Below, piece after piece: positions 15,027 to 22,121 of a stretch of 40,338 bases of DNA. This stretch comes from an uncultured Oscillospiraceae bacterium (GTDB taxonomy: Bacteria > Bacillota > Clostridia > Oscillospirales > Ruminococcaceae). Every line of letters starts with the position of its first letter. Within the stretch, counting starts at the first letter, position 1. Location of the stretch: positions 1 to 40,338 of the forward strand of contig CAJUMS010000022.1 of assembly GCA_910587465.1 (NCBI GenBank), given 5' to 3'. Position numbers and translations under genes: made by a program. The notes under the pieces were generated by a model. The model was not told the DNA's origin and ran no database searches. It was given only the letters and a program-made list of their open reading frames with translations.

Positions 15027-15812
15027 ATGTCGAATTTGACAATACGGTTTTATTCAAATTCCTTGCAGCGGTACACGACCTTTCAGATGATTATTCCGAA
15101 TGACATAAGAGATGGTGCGTCGCGGGAGGAAAACGATTATTCCCGCAGAAAAATGAAAACGCTCTTTCTTCTTCACGGCTTTACGGGAGACGCGGGGAAC
15201 TGGGTACCCGAGTTCTATTGCGAAAAGTATAATTTCGCAATAGTTATTCCCTCCGGAGAAAATTCATTCTGGTTGGACGGTATCTCTACGGGTCATCGGT
15301 TTTGTTCGTTTCTCGGAGAAGATTTGCTTGGCTATGTGCGCAATACTTTCGGGCTTGCAAAAAGCAGGGAGGATACGTATATTATGGGCTTGTCTATGGG
15401 CGGTTTCGGCGCTCTGCACACCGCGCTTTTTTTTCCCGAGGATTTTGGAAAAGCCGCGGGACTGTCCTCCGCGCTGATAGTTCACAAGGTCGCTGAAATG
15501 ACGGATGGCTGCGGCGATCCCATTGCGAATTACGAGTATTACAGAGAGTGCTTCGGCGAGCCGTCAAAGGTGCTTGAGAGCACGAATAATCCCGAGACCC
15601 TGATCATGAAGATAAAGAGCGAGGGAAAACCCGTGCCCGAGATTTATATGTGCTGCGGAACCGAAGATTTTCTGTTGGAAAACAATCGGCAGATGCATCG
15701 TTTCCTTGAAAAAGAGAACGTAGATCACGTTTACGAGGAGACGACAGGTGGTCACGATATGGAGTTCTGGAGCAAATACACGGAAAAATTCATTCCTATG
15801 ATGTTTGGATAA
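15027..15812 (+). CDS. Alpha/beta-hydrolase esterase (EstA/Fgh-like)
   Basis: A 261-aa serine esterase of the tributyrin-esterase/S-formylglutathione hydrolase (esterase D) group. Visible: LFLLHGFTGDAGNW (oxyanion region, residues 46-59), the nucleophile elbow GLSMGGFG with S123, the acid D214 in CCGTEDFL and the histidine H243 in TGGHDMEFW. No signal peptide, so cytosolic. The natural substrate is unknown. It has an AAAGGTG ribosome binding site and starts five bases after the DUF3795 stop. Nothing in its motifs links it directly to polyamines. Confidence 0.88.
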   Translation: MSNLTIRFYSNSLQRYTTFQMIIPNDIRDGASREENDYSRRKMKTLFLLHGFTGDAGNWVPEFYCEKYNFAIVIPSGENSFWLDGISTGHRFCSFLGEDLLGYVRNTFGLAKSREDTYIMGLSMGGFGALHTALFFPEDFGKAAGLSSALIVHKVAEMTDGCGDPIANYEYYRECFGEPSKVLESTNNPETLIMKIKSEGKPVPEIYMCCGTEDFLLENNRQMHRFLEKENVDHVYEETTGGHDMEFWSKYTEKFIPMMFG

Positions 15813-15830
15813 AGGCGGGCGAATAGTTCG

Positions 15831-16958
15831 ATGGATTGGATAAATAAAGTCAACACTCCCTGCTACGTCATTGACGAGCGGCGTTTACGGGAAAATCTTG
15901 AAATACTCGGTGATGTTAAGCGCCGCGCTGAGTGCAAGATATTGCTGGCGCAGAAAGCATATTCCGCGTTCGCGACCTATCCGCTTATCGCGGAGTATCT
16001 TGACGGCTGCACGGCGAGCGGATTGTACGAAGCTCGTCTCGGTTACGAGGAAATGGCGAAATTCGGGCGTGAGAACCACATCTTCTCTCCAGCTTATCGT
16101 GATAAGGAATTTAATGAGATATCGAAGCTTTGCGGACACATTATATTTAACAATGCGAAGCAGTACGAGAAGTTCAAGGTCAGAGCAAACGGCGTTTCCT
16201 GCGGAATTCGCGTAAACCCCGAGCATTCCACACAAGATCACGGAATTTACGATCCGTGCGGCGAGTTTTCGCGGCTCGGTACTACGATAAACGAACTGAA
16301 CGACCTTCCCGAGGGAATTGAGGGCTTACATTTCCATACGCTCTGCGAACAGAACGCGGACGCGCTTGTTGAAACGTTGGCGGCGGTGGAAAGCAAATTC
16401 GGCAAGTTCTTCGGGAAGATAAAGTGGCTGAATATGGGCGGCGGACACCACATAACGCGCCCCGACTACGATCGCGGATTGCTTATTAAAACCGTAAAGA
16501 ATATCCGTGAAAAATACGGTTTTGAGGTCTACCTTGAGCCCGGGGAGGCAATCGCACTGAACGCGGGATATCTTGTGACGACGGTGCTTGATGTATTCAA
16601 AAACGGTATGGACATCGCAATAACGGACGCGTCGGCTGCCTGCCATATGCCCGACGTTCTTGAAATGCCGTACCGTCCGAATATTCAAGGCTTGGGAATG
16701 CCGAACGAGAAAGCATTCACTTATCGCTTGGGCGGGAATACCTGTCTCGCGGGGGATATCATAGGCGACTACTCGTTCGATCACGTGCTTTCCGAGGGTG
16801 AGCGGCTGGTGTTCGAGGATATGGCGATCTACTCAATGTGCAAAAACAACACGTTCAACGGTGTAGCGCTGCCGTCAATTTACCTGCTCCGAGATGACGG
16901 AGAGCTTAAACTGCTTAAGGAATTCGGCTATGAGGATTTCAAAGCAAGATTATCGTGA
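15831..16958 (+). CDS. nspC: Carboxynorspermidine/carboxyspermidine decarboxylase
   Basis: A 375-aa fold-type III (alanine-racemase-like) PLP decarboxylase. It converts carboxynorspermidine or carboxyspermidine to norspermidine or spermidine, completing the pathway begun by the dehydrogenase at 12517. Visible: NTPCYVIDERRLRENL at the start, PLP lysine K42 in LLAQKAYSAF, the HFHTLCEQ and MGGGHHITRPDYD blocks, EPGEA, and the catalytic GGNTCLAGDIIGDY near residue 310. Length equals that of the Vibrio NspC family (about 377 aa). Catalytic residues are intact. The ribosome binding site is weak (GGCGGGCG), consistent with coupling inside the operon. Confidence 0.94.
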   Translation: MDWINKVNTPCYVIDERRLRENLEILGDVKRRAECKILLAQKAYSAFATYPLIAEYLDGCTASGLYEARLGYEEMAKFGRENHIFSPAYRDKEFNEISKLCGHIIFNNAKQYEKFKVRANGVSCGIRVNPEHSTQDHGIYDPCGEFSRLGTTINELNDLPEGIEGLHFHTLCEQNADALVETLAAVESKFGKFFGKIKWLNMGGGHHITRPDYDRGLLIKTVKNIREKYGFEVYLEPGEAIALNAGYLVTTVLDVFKNGMDIAITDASAACHMPDVLEMPYRPNIQGLGMPNEKAFTYRLGGNTCLAGDIIGDYSFDHVLSEGERLVFEDMAIYSMCKNNTFNGVALPSIYLLRDDGELKLLKEFGYEDFKARLS

Positions 16959-16973
16959 CTGGGGAGTGTAAGA

Positions 16974-17618
16974 ATGGCTGTCTTGTACAATGTTGAGCCG
17001 TTTAAGGCAATGAAAATACTGTATCAAGGGGAGACCGACGGCTTTCCCGAGGAGGACTTTACGCGCAACGAAAAGGAGCGCAATATCGTCCTGCCGCAGA
17101 TGCTGAAACGCTTTCTCTCGGAGTACGGTTATATGACGGTGAACAGGCTTTCGGACAGCGTACGTATGCTCCACCCGAACATAATGACGCGGCGTGTGTT
17201 CCAATACGGTGATAACCGCGGGCTGCCGCTGCTGATAATCGGCAGGGTGGGCGCGTTTCAGGTCGCGATCTCCGACGAGCGCGCGGCGGACCCCGAGATT
17301 TTCCTGCTCAAGCAGGCTCCCGGGCAGACGCAGATACTGCCGAGCGACGACACGATTTCCGAGATACTCAAGGTCATGGTGTGCGGAGTGATGCTGAAAA
17401 GCGACGGTGCGGTAATCGCCGACGATCCGCAGCTTGCGGTAAGACTGCTGAAGGAAAACGGCGTCGATCTGATGAAAATTACATACGATCCTCGACTGCG
17501 CAGAGAATATTCGATCTGCTTCAGCGAGGAGTTACGGACGTTTACGGCGGCGGAATTTATAGAGGGCGAGTTTGCGCGGTTTTTTTTCCTGCGCTCCGAG
17601 AAATTCAAGAAGATTTAA
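16974..17618 (+). CDS. SUKH-like (SMI1/KNR4-type) protein, paralogue 1
   Basis: A 214-aa protein starting MAVLYNVEPFKAMKILYQG. The segment IVLPQMLKRFLSEYGYMTVN followed by HPN.. and a LLIIGRVG beta strand resembles the SUKH/SMI1 fold (proline before a helix, Gly after it), a fold common in immunity and regulatory proteins; this is pattern-based and tentative. No membrane segment. It is clearly homologous to the next gene over its whole length (same MAVLYN start, KNEKKRG/RNEKERN, LPPML/LPQML), so the pair arose by tandem duplication. Starts 15 bases after nspC with GGGGAG upstream. Confidence 0.75.
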   Translation: MAVLYNVEPFKAMKILYQGETDGFPEEDFTRNEKERNIVLPQMLKRFLSEYGYMTVNRLSDSVRMLHPNIMTRRVFQYGDNRGLPLLIIGRVGAFQVAISDERAADPEIFLLKQAPGQTQILPSDDTISEILKVMVCGVMLKSDGAVIADDPQLAVRLLKENGVDLMKITYDPRLRREYSICFSEELRTFTAAEFIEGEFARFFFLRSEKFKKI

Positions 17619-17628
17619 AGGTGATAAA

Positions 17629-18900
17629 ATGGCTGTATTATACAATCTGAGCCCGTTGGAGGCTATGTCTCTGTTCTACGACGGCGAAAAGCGCGGCGTA
17701 TGGAACGGTGACTTTATCAAGAACGAGAAAAAGCGCGGACTTGTACTGCCGCCTATGCTGAGGGAGTTCCTGGAAAATTACGGTTATCTCGAGATCAACG
17801 AGGGCGGAGAGGGGAAGTTCAAGCTGTTCCACCCGGACGGAATGGGCGGCGTGCTGCTCAGCGACGAGGAGGAGGGGGATATCCACCTGCTTGTTATAGG
17901 AGCGCTGAACGAGCTTTGGGTAGCCGTCCGCATGGATGAGTGCGACTATTTGCGGATAGTTTTCGGTGAGCAGTCGGACGACGGAACGATGTGGACGCCC
18001 TCCGATAACGGAACACTGGAGGGTGTGTTGACGGTGATGTTCTGCTCGCAGCTTTTCGGCGCGGCGGATTCGTTTGTGTTCGAGGAGGAGAACGAGATCA
18101 GCGCGGTGCTGAAAAAGCACGGCGCGGATAAGTCGCTGATATTGCCGGGAGAGGGCAGCGCGCAGCATATTTCGCTCTGTTTTGATAACGGCAGCGGAGC
18201 GTTTCTCGCGGCGGAATTCGATGCAGAGTGCGAGCATATCACAATGCTGCACGTCGTGCCGCGCAAGACTTTCGCGCAGCGCAAAGCGGAGAAGTACGCA
18301 ACGGTTTCCATTGATGAGCTGAATGTGCTGTTTGACGGAGAGTTCTACGCAAACGCTCTGCATTGCGATTTCAATCACGCGTTGGAGATTAAGCTCGAGA
18401 TCATAGACCGTTTGGAGAAGGCGGGAGCGGACGATTTGGAGATGTACGAGCATTACAGGCTTGCGGGACGCTGCTGCTGGTCGCTGAAAAAGCTTGACGA
18501 GGCGCTGGAGTGGTATGACAAGGCGGGCGCGATAGTCGAGCGGCTGGGCGATCCCGAAAAGCTTGCGGAGTATTATCACACGCTGGCTAATTTCTACGCC
18601 GACAACAGGCAGTGGGAAAAGAGCGACGAGCTGTACGACAAGCAGCTTGACATTCTCCGCGAGCACTCACCCGAGGATGTTTACGGGATCGGAATGAATT
18701 ATCAGTCGCGGGCACAGTTCCTTGACAGCGCGGGCGGAGACCCCGAGCGCGTTATCGAGCTTTGCAATCTCGCGCTGGAGCAGTTTCAGAAGAACCCTCA
18801 CGACAGCGGCTGCAAATACGAGATCGCGCGTACACAGCAGCTTCGCGGCGGGGCTAAGCGCCGTAAAAAGGAGCTTGACAAGCAAAAGAACGCGGAATAA
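17629..18900 (+). CDS. SUKH-like protein with C-terminal TPR repeats, paralogue 2
   Basis: A 423-aa two-part protein. Residues 1-220 are a paralogue of the preceding gene (MAVLYNLSPLEAMSLFYDG.., LVLPPMLREFLENYGYLEIN). Residues from about 245 onwards are helical repeats of TPR type (YRLAGRCCWSLKKLDEALEWYDKAGAI, then AEYYHTLANFYADNRQWEKSDELYDKQ), usually protein-interaction surfaces. It ends in a basic tail (RRKKELDKQKNAE). Function unknown. The start at 17629 is chosen for AAAGGTGAT and the shared MAVLYN; an in-frame extension to 17572 lies within the previous gene. Last gene of the operon, directly before the terminator. Confidence 0.78.
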   Translation: MAVLYNLSPLEAMSLFYDGEKRGVWNGDFIKNEKKRGLVLPPMLREFLENYGYLEINEGGEGKFKLFHPDGMGGVLLSDEEEGDIHLLVIGALNELWVAVRMDECDYLRIVFGEQSDDGTMWTPSDNGTLEGVLTVMFCSQLFGAADSFVFEEENEISAVLKKHGADKSLILPGEGSAQHISLCFDNGSGAFLAAEFDAECEHITMLHVVPRKTFAQRKAEKYATVSIDELNVLFDGEFYANALHCDFNHALEIKLEIIDRLEKAGADDLEMYEHYRLAGRCCWSLKKLDEALEWYDKAGAIVERLGDPEKLAEYYHTLANFYADNRQWEKSDELYDKQLDILREHSPEDVYGIGMNYQSRAQFLDSAGGDPERVIELCNLALEQFQKNPHDSGCKYEIARTQQLRGGAKRRKKELDKQKNAE

Positions 18901-18905
18901 AAATT

Positions 18906-18938
18906 CGGCACTCTGCATAATTGTGGAGTGCCGTTTTT
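18906..18938 (+). terminator. Terminator of the polyamine operon
   Basis: CGGCACTC (18906-18913) pairs with GAGTGCCG (18926-18933), followed by TTTTTG. It marks the end of the roughly 12-kb unit that starts at 6717. Confidence 0.9.
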
Positions 18939-18967
18939 GTGTATATAGACAATTTACAAAAAACCTA

Positions 18968-18996
18968 TTGACTTTTTGGCAGACGTTATATATAAT
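18968..18996 (+). promoter_or_regulatory. Strong promoter for the small RHH-type gene
   Basis: TTGACT (18968-18973), a 17-base spacer and a consensus TATAAT (18991-18996), about 36 bases upstream of the ATG. Confidence 0.85.
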
Positions 18997-19031
18997 ATAC
19001 TTAATGGCGGACAAAAAGTGAGGTGAAAAAT

Positions 19032-19211
19032 ATGTCCCCAAGAATAGGCAGACCAAAGATTGAAAATCCAATGAACGAAAGAGTTACCGTTCGTCTTGAC
19101 AAAGAAAGCGCCGAAACTCTTAAACGTTATTGCGAAAAAGCTAAGGTTGAAAAAGCCGAGGCAATTCGCCGTGCGATTTCCAAGCTGAAGTCTGAGTTGG
19201 ATAAAAAATAA
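19032..19211 (+). CDS. Ribbon-helix-helix (CopG-type) small protein
   Basis: A 59-aa basic protein: RIGRPKIENP, then NERVTVRLDKESAETLKRYCEKAKVEKAEAIRRAISKLKSEL. One beta strand (RVTVRL) followed by two helices is the ribbon-helix-helix pattern of CopG/Arc-like DNA-binding proteins; the GRPK N-terminus is also common in them. It probably forms a dimer and may regulate its own strong promoter. ATG 19032 follows AGGTG by six bases. No toxin-like partner is next to it on the same strand; a putative convergent small transcript overlaps its 3' end. Confidence 0.8.
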   Translation: MSPRIGRPKIENPMNERVTVRLDKESAETLKRYCEKAKVEKAEAIRRAISKLKSELDKK

Positions 19212-19272
19212 ACCGCTGCCCGACTCACAATCAAAACAGCGGCTTATCACAATCGACAGGAAACCCCGTCTA
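19203..19272 (-). ncRNA. Putative small antisense RNA with own promoter and terminator
   Basis: A minus-strand promoter (TTGACA 19308-19303, 18-base spacer, TATAAT 19284-19279) points left into a short segment. That segment ends in an 11-bp stem (19237-19247 pairing with 19208-19218, one G-U pair) followed on the minus strand by TTTTT. The predicted transcript is about 70 bases, has no room for a normal gene, and overlaps the last codons of the RHH gene. Inference only; alternatively the hairpin is a terminator for transcripts from further right. Confidence 0.5.
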
Positions 19273-19278
19273 AAATTT

Positions 19279-19308
19279 ATTATACATTAGATAGGTCTTC
19301 CTTGTCAA
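19279..19308 (-). promoter_or_regulatory. Consensus minus-strand promoter with no gene behind it
   Basis: On the minus strand TTGACA at 19308-19303 and TATAAT at 19284-19279, spacer 18. Both hexamers are perfect consensus. It lies in the gap between the RHH gene and the DUF6809-like gene and faces away from the latter. Confidence 0.7.
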
Positions 19309-19332
19309 GTACTTTTTGAAAGGAAGTTTATT

Positions 19333-19596
19333 ATGAACACAATCATCAGTGAATTATTTGCGGCGTATCTTGACGGCAGACTTGCCGTAAAGCCGCACCG
19401 TCTGACCGACGATGAGACCTATGAGCTTGAAACGGTTGAGAGACGGTGTGCTCCGACCAAGGAGGATCTGCGCTTTTTGGAGAAGTATATATTCAAATTT
19501 GGCAATATGCATGAACAGCGCGGCTTTTACGCGGGGTTTTGCACCGCGTTTGACCTGCTCGCGGAGGTATACAGCCCGAGCGGCGCCACGGAATAA
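19333..19596 (+). CDS. DUF6809-like small protein
   Basis: An 87-aa mostly helical protein, MNTIISELFAAYLDGRL.. then a charged middle and a C-terminal GFYAGFCTAFDLLAEVY segment. This resembles the short DUF6809 family common in gut Clostridia (N-terminal I..LF.G, C-terminal Y/FGFxxGxxLxxE), whose function is unknown. Start ATG 19333 with AAAGGAAG upstream. No membrane helix or cysteine motif. A hairpin terminator follows within 20 bases, so it is a single-gene unit. Confidence 0.7.
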   Translation: MNTIISELFAAYLDGRLAVKPHRLTDDETYELETVERRCAPTKEDLRFLEKYIFKFGNMHEQRGFYAGFCTAFDLLAEVYSPSGATE

Positions 19597-19615
19597 GCGT
19601 AAACTTTAATAACTT

Positions 19616-19673
19616 AAATCGGCATTGCAACGGAGTGACCGCAAGCACTCTCGGGGCAGTGCCGATTTTATTT
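19616..19673 (+). terminator. Terminator after the DUF6809-like gene
   Basis: AAATCGGCATTGC (19616-19628) pairs with GCAGTGCCGATTT (19656-19668), one G-U pair. An inner stem GAGTG/CACTC (19633-19637 with 19646-19650) adds a second storey. TATTT follows. The remaining gap to mraZ (19674-20092) holds only the palindrome, promoter and operator-like repeats listed next; no gene is seen there. Confidence 0.75.
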
Positions 19674-19767
19674 CAATAAAATTCACTGATAAAAAACGGG
19701 TGAACATTTGTTTGTGAAACCTCTGACGGGCGCAAGATATAGTTTGCGATCAATGAGCTTTATCCAT

Positions 19768-19789
19768 ATATTGTAAATATTCACAATAT
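19768..19789. repeat. Palindrome ATATTGT-N8-ACAATAT upstream of mraZ
   Basis: Seven-base perfect arms (19768-19774 and 19783-19789) separated by eight bases, in AT-rich DNA about 105 bases upstream of the mraZ -35 box. The size fits a dimeric regulator site; no regulator is assigned. Confidence 0.4.
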
Positions 19790-19893
19790 TTTGCCCTCTG
19801 CAAGAGTTTTAAGAAGATGATTTTTGTTAAAAATGCACAAAAATATGAACAAAACTTTATCTTGATTTTTTCGTAAAAGTCTCGGATTTGCAC

Positions 19894-19922
19894 TTGAAAA
19901 AAATTTCCAAGTGGGTTATAAT
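19894..19922 (+). promoter_or_regulatory. Promoter of the dcw cluster (mraZ)
   Basis: TTGAAA (19894-19899), a 17-base spacer and TATAAT (19917-19922). Transcription would start near 19929, giving an mraZ leader of about 160 bases. Confidence 0.75.
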
Positions 19923-19928
19923 ATGATT

Positions 19929-19968
19929 GTGGGGAAAAGTGGTGAGAAAATTCACTGTTTTGGTGAAA
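19929..19968 (+). promoter_or_regulatory. Probable MraZ operator: GTGG-type repeats
   Basis: GTGGGGAAAA (19929) and GTGGTGAGAA (19939) are direct repeats exactly 10 bases apart. A third similar box (TTTGGTGAAA, 19959) keeps the same 10-base phase after one skipped turn. MraZ is known to bind short TGG-containing direct repeats spaced one helical turn apart in front of its own gene. The position, just downstream of the -10, fits autorepression. Confidence 0.6.
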
Positions 19969-20092
19969 AATTCATTAAAAATAAAAAATCACTTAAATCC
20001 TGCCTGAGGAAAATATATTTTAAATCTACGAAAACTTCCGTCTGAGGAGGGCGGAACGGCGCTTTTCATCAACATTGCAGGGGGGAATGGAA

Positions 20093-20512
20093 ATGTACGG
20101 CGAATACGAGCATACCGTTGACGCTAAGGGACGTATGAATTTCCCCGCCAAGCTCCGCGAGGAGTTCGGCGAGCATTTCTATATCTGCAAGAGCTTTACC
20201 GAGAAGTGCCTGACGGTCTACACAACAGAGAGCTGGGAGGAATTAAAAACCAGCCTGAAAGGAAAGCCGTCAAAGGTCGCGCTGCCTATCGAGCGTTTCC
20301 TGTTCGGAAGCGCCTGTGAGGCTGAGCCGGACAAGCAGGGCAGAATTGCCATTGCGCCCGCTTTGCGCGCATACGCGAATATCACGGGCGAGGTCGTGGT
20401 CGTGGGGTTAGTGGACCGCGCCGAGATCTGGGATAAAGCGGCTTGGGAGGAATATACAAACAGTACGCCTCTTGAGGATATCGCGGGTATGGCGGAGGAG
20501 CTTGGAATCTGA
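20093..20512 (+). CDS. mraZ: Transcriptional regulator MraZ
   Basis: A 139-aa AbrB-fold DNA-binding protein, first gene of the division and cell-wall cluster and its own repressor in species studied. It has the duplicated SpoVT-AbrB motif: YGEYEHTVDAKGRMNFPAKLR at the start and EPDKQGRIAIAPALRAYA in the second half, each with the DxKGR/DxQGR signature. ATG 20093 is chosen because the family begins directly before GEYEH and because the G-rich ribosome binding site at 20080-20085 is seven bases away; the ATG at 20087 would be too close. Its last base overlaps the next ATG (TGATG), so it is coupled to rsmH. Confidence 0.95.
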   Translation: MYGEYEHTVDAKGRMNFPAKLREEFGEHFYICKSFTEKCLTVYTTESWEELKTSLKGKPSKVALPIERFLFGSACEAEPDKQGRIAIAPALRAYANITGEVVVVGLVDRAEIWDKAAWEEYTNSTPLEDIAGMAEELGI

Positions 20513-21438
20513 TGGAATTCAAACACACAACCGTGCTGCTTAAAGAAACGGTGGACGGCGCGTATTCAGACCCAAAGGGCGTTTACGCCGATCTGACCAC
20601 GGGCGGCGGCGGTCATAGTCTGGAGTTGGCAAAGCGCCTTTCGGGGGGAAGGCTGATTTGCTTTGACCGGGACGGGGAGGCTATCGAGGCTGCTGGGGAG
20701 CGGCTGAGCGGTTATCCCGTAACGTTTGTACAGCGGAATTTCAAGGAACTCAGCGAGGTTCTGGACGAGTTGGGAATAAAAGAGCTTGACGGAATTATCG
20801 CGGATCTGGGCGTTTCATCGCACCAGCTTGACGACGCGGAACGCGGGTTTTCGTTTCACAACGATGCGCCGCTTGATATGAGAATGGGGGGCGGGGGTTT
20901 GTCCGCGCGCGATGTCGTCAACGATTACACTTTTGAGGAATTAAGACGTATACTATATGAGTTCGGCGAGGAGAAATTCGCGCCGAAAATCGCGCAGGGC
21001 ATTGTGGACGCGAGGGCGGTCTCCCCGATAGAAAGAACGGGTGAGCTTGCCGAGATAATAAAGAACAGCGTTCCCGCCGCTTACAGGCGCGAAAAAAACC
21101 CTTGCCGAAAAAGCTTTCAGGCTATCCGCATAGAAGTAAACGGGGAGCTTGAAGCGCTTGAAAAGGCACTGACAGACGGATTTGACCGTCTGAAGATCGG
21201 GGGAAAAATGTCGGTCATAACGTTCCACTCGCTTGAGGATAGGATCGTTAAAAATCGTTTTAAAGAATTCTGCACGGGTTGTATATGCCCGCCGGAGTTT
21301 CCCGTATGCGTGTGTGGAAGGCAGCCTAGAGGACAGCTTGTAACGAAGAAGCCCGTCGCGCCGAGTTCGGAGGAGCTTGCGGAAAATCCTAGAAGCCGCA
21401 GCGCAAAGCTGCGGGTCATAGAGAAAATAAGAGCGTAA
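20512..21438 (+). CDS. rsmH: 16S rRNA m4C1402 methyltransferase
   Basis: A 308-aa methyltransferase (formerly mraW) that N4-methylates C1402 in the 16S rRNA decoding centre. Visible: HTTVLLKETVD at the N-terminus, the AdoMet loop DLTTGGGGHS, CFDRDGEAI, ADLGVSSHQLDDAERGFSF, DMRMG, the inserted helical domain, FQAIRIEVNGELEALEKAL, and VITFHSLEDRIVKN. Length and motifs are complete. A cysteine cluster near the end (CTGCICPPEFPVCVCG) is common in Firmicute RsmH. Starts by one-base overlap with mraZ. Confidence 0.96.
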   Translation: MEFKHTTVLLKETVDGAYSDPKGVYADLTTGGGGHSLELAKRLSGGRLICFDRDGEAIEAAGERLSGYPVTFVQRNFKELSEVLDELGIKELDGIIADLGVSSHQLDDAERGFSFHNDAPLDMRMGGGGLSARDVVNDYTFEELRRILYEFGEEKFAPKIAQGIVDARAVSPIERTGELAEIIKNSVPAAYRREKNPCRKSFQAIRIEVNGELEALEKALTDGFDRLKIGGKMSVITFHSLEDRIVKNRFKEFCTGCICPPEFPVCVCGRQPRGQLVTKKPVAPSSEELAENPRSRSAKLRVIEKIRA

Positions 21439-21490
21439 GCACATTGATGCGACGCGTTAAAAATACCGGAAGTAGAAGGAGGGACGGCGT

Positions 21491-22003
21491 ATGGCGTATC
21501 CCATAAACGGCAATACAAATCTGGCTTACGATCTTTCGATGTTTGACACAGCCGAAAGAGAACGCCGCGAAAAGCAGCGCCGCGCCGATGAGGAGGCGCG
21601 CAAAATACATCTGGCTCCCCTGAACTCCGTTTCCAGAAGCGGATCGAGGATAAAGATTGTAATGGCGGCGCTGATGATTTTTGCCGCTCTGTTCGCCGTG
21701 AACTATTACAATACCAAAAGAGACGACGTTTCGCGAATGGTCGCGGAGCAGGAGCAGCTGCTGATCGAGGCGAAGGACGATTATAACCTGCTTCAGAGCA
21801 AGCTCGATACCAAAGCGAATATCGGATATATTGAGAAGTACGCGACCGAGCAGCTCGGAATGTCTAAGGTTGCCGCGTCGCAGAAGAAGTACATCAGTGT
21901 TAATACCGAGGATCTTATTGAGGTCACGGAAGATGACGACGGCGGATTTTTGGGCACCGTCAAGAGAGGGTTCTCCGCGTTTTTGGAATACATTGGGTTC
22001 TGA
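21491..22003 (+). CDS. ftsL: FtsL-like cell-division protein
   Basis: A 170-aa bitopic protein in the position of ftsL between rsmH and the PBP gene. A charged cytoplasmic N-terminus (60 aa, with ERERREKQRRADEEARK) precedes one helix (IVMAALMIFAALFAVNYY). An extracellular leucine-heptad coiled coil follows (VSRMVAEQEQLLIEAKDDYNLLQSKLDTKAN). The FtsL/DivIC-type motif IEKYATEQLGMSK comes next. After it comes an acidic stretch and the hydrophobic end GFSAFLEYIGF, longer than usual for FtsL. Predicted to join FtsQ/DivIB and DivIC in the divisome. Strong AAGGAGGG ribosome binding site. Confidence 0.85.
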   Translation: MAYPINGNTNLAYDLSMFDTAERERREKQRRADEEARKIHLAPLNSVSRSGSRIKIVMAALMIFAALFAVNYYNTKRDDVSRMVAEQEQLLIEAKDDYNLLQSKLDTKANIGYIEKYATEQLGMSKVAASQKKYISVNTEDLIEVTEDDDGGFLGTVKRGFSAFLEYIGF

Positions 22004-22068
22004 CGGCATAAAATAAGGGTGAACAAGCCCTTTGACAGGTTGTCGGCAGACTGTTTATCACTAAAAAC

Positions 22069-22099
22069 AGCAAAGTCGGCTATACGGCTTTGCTTTTTT
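22069..22099 (+). terminator. Intrinsic terminator/attenuator between ftsL and ftsI
   Basis: AGCAAAGTCG (22069-22078) pairs with CGGCTTTGCT (22085-22094), one G-U pair, followed by a run of six T. It ends only 23 bases before the start of the PBP gene, so it must be bypassed, act as an attenuator, or separate two units. A possible weak promoter (TTGACA 22032-22037, poor -10 near 22055) lies just ahead of it. Confidence 0.75.
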
Positions 22100-22121
22100 G
22101 GTTTTTTTGGAGGTCGTTACA

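Noticed and set aside
22032..22060. TTGACA followed by TTTATC as a promoter for ftsI
   Set aside because: The -10 is poor and the transcript would begin with a terminator hairpin; mentioned only as a weak possibility.
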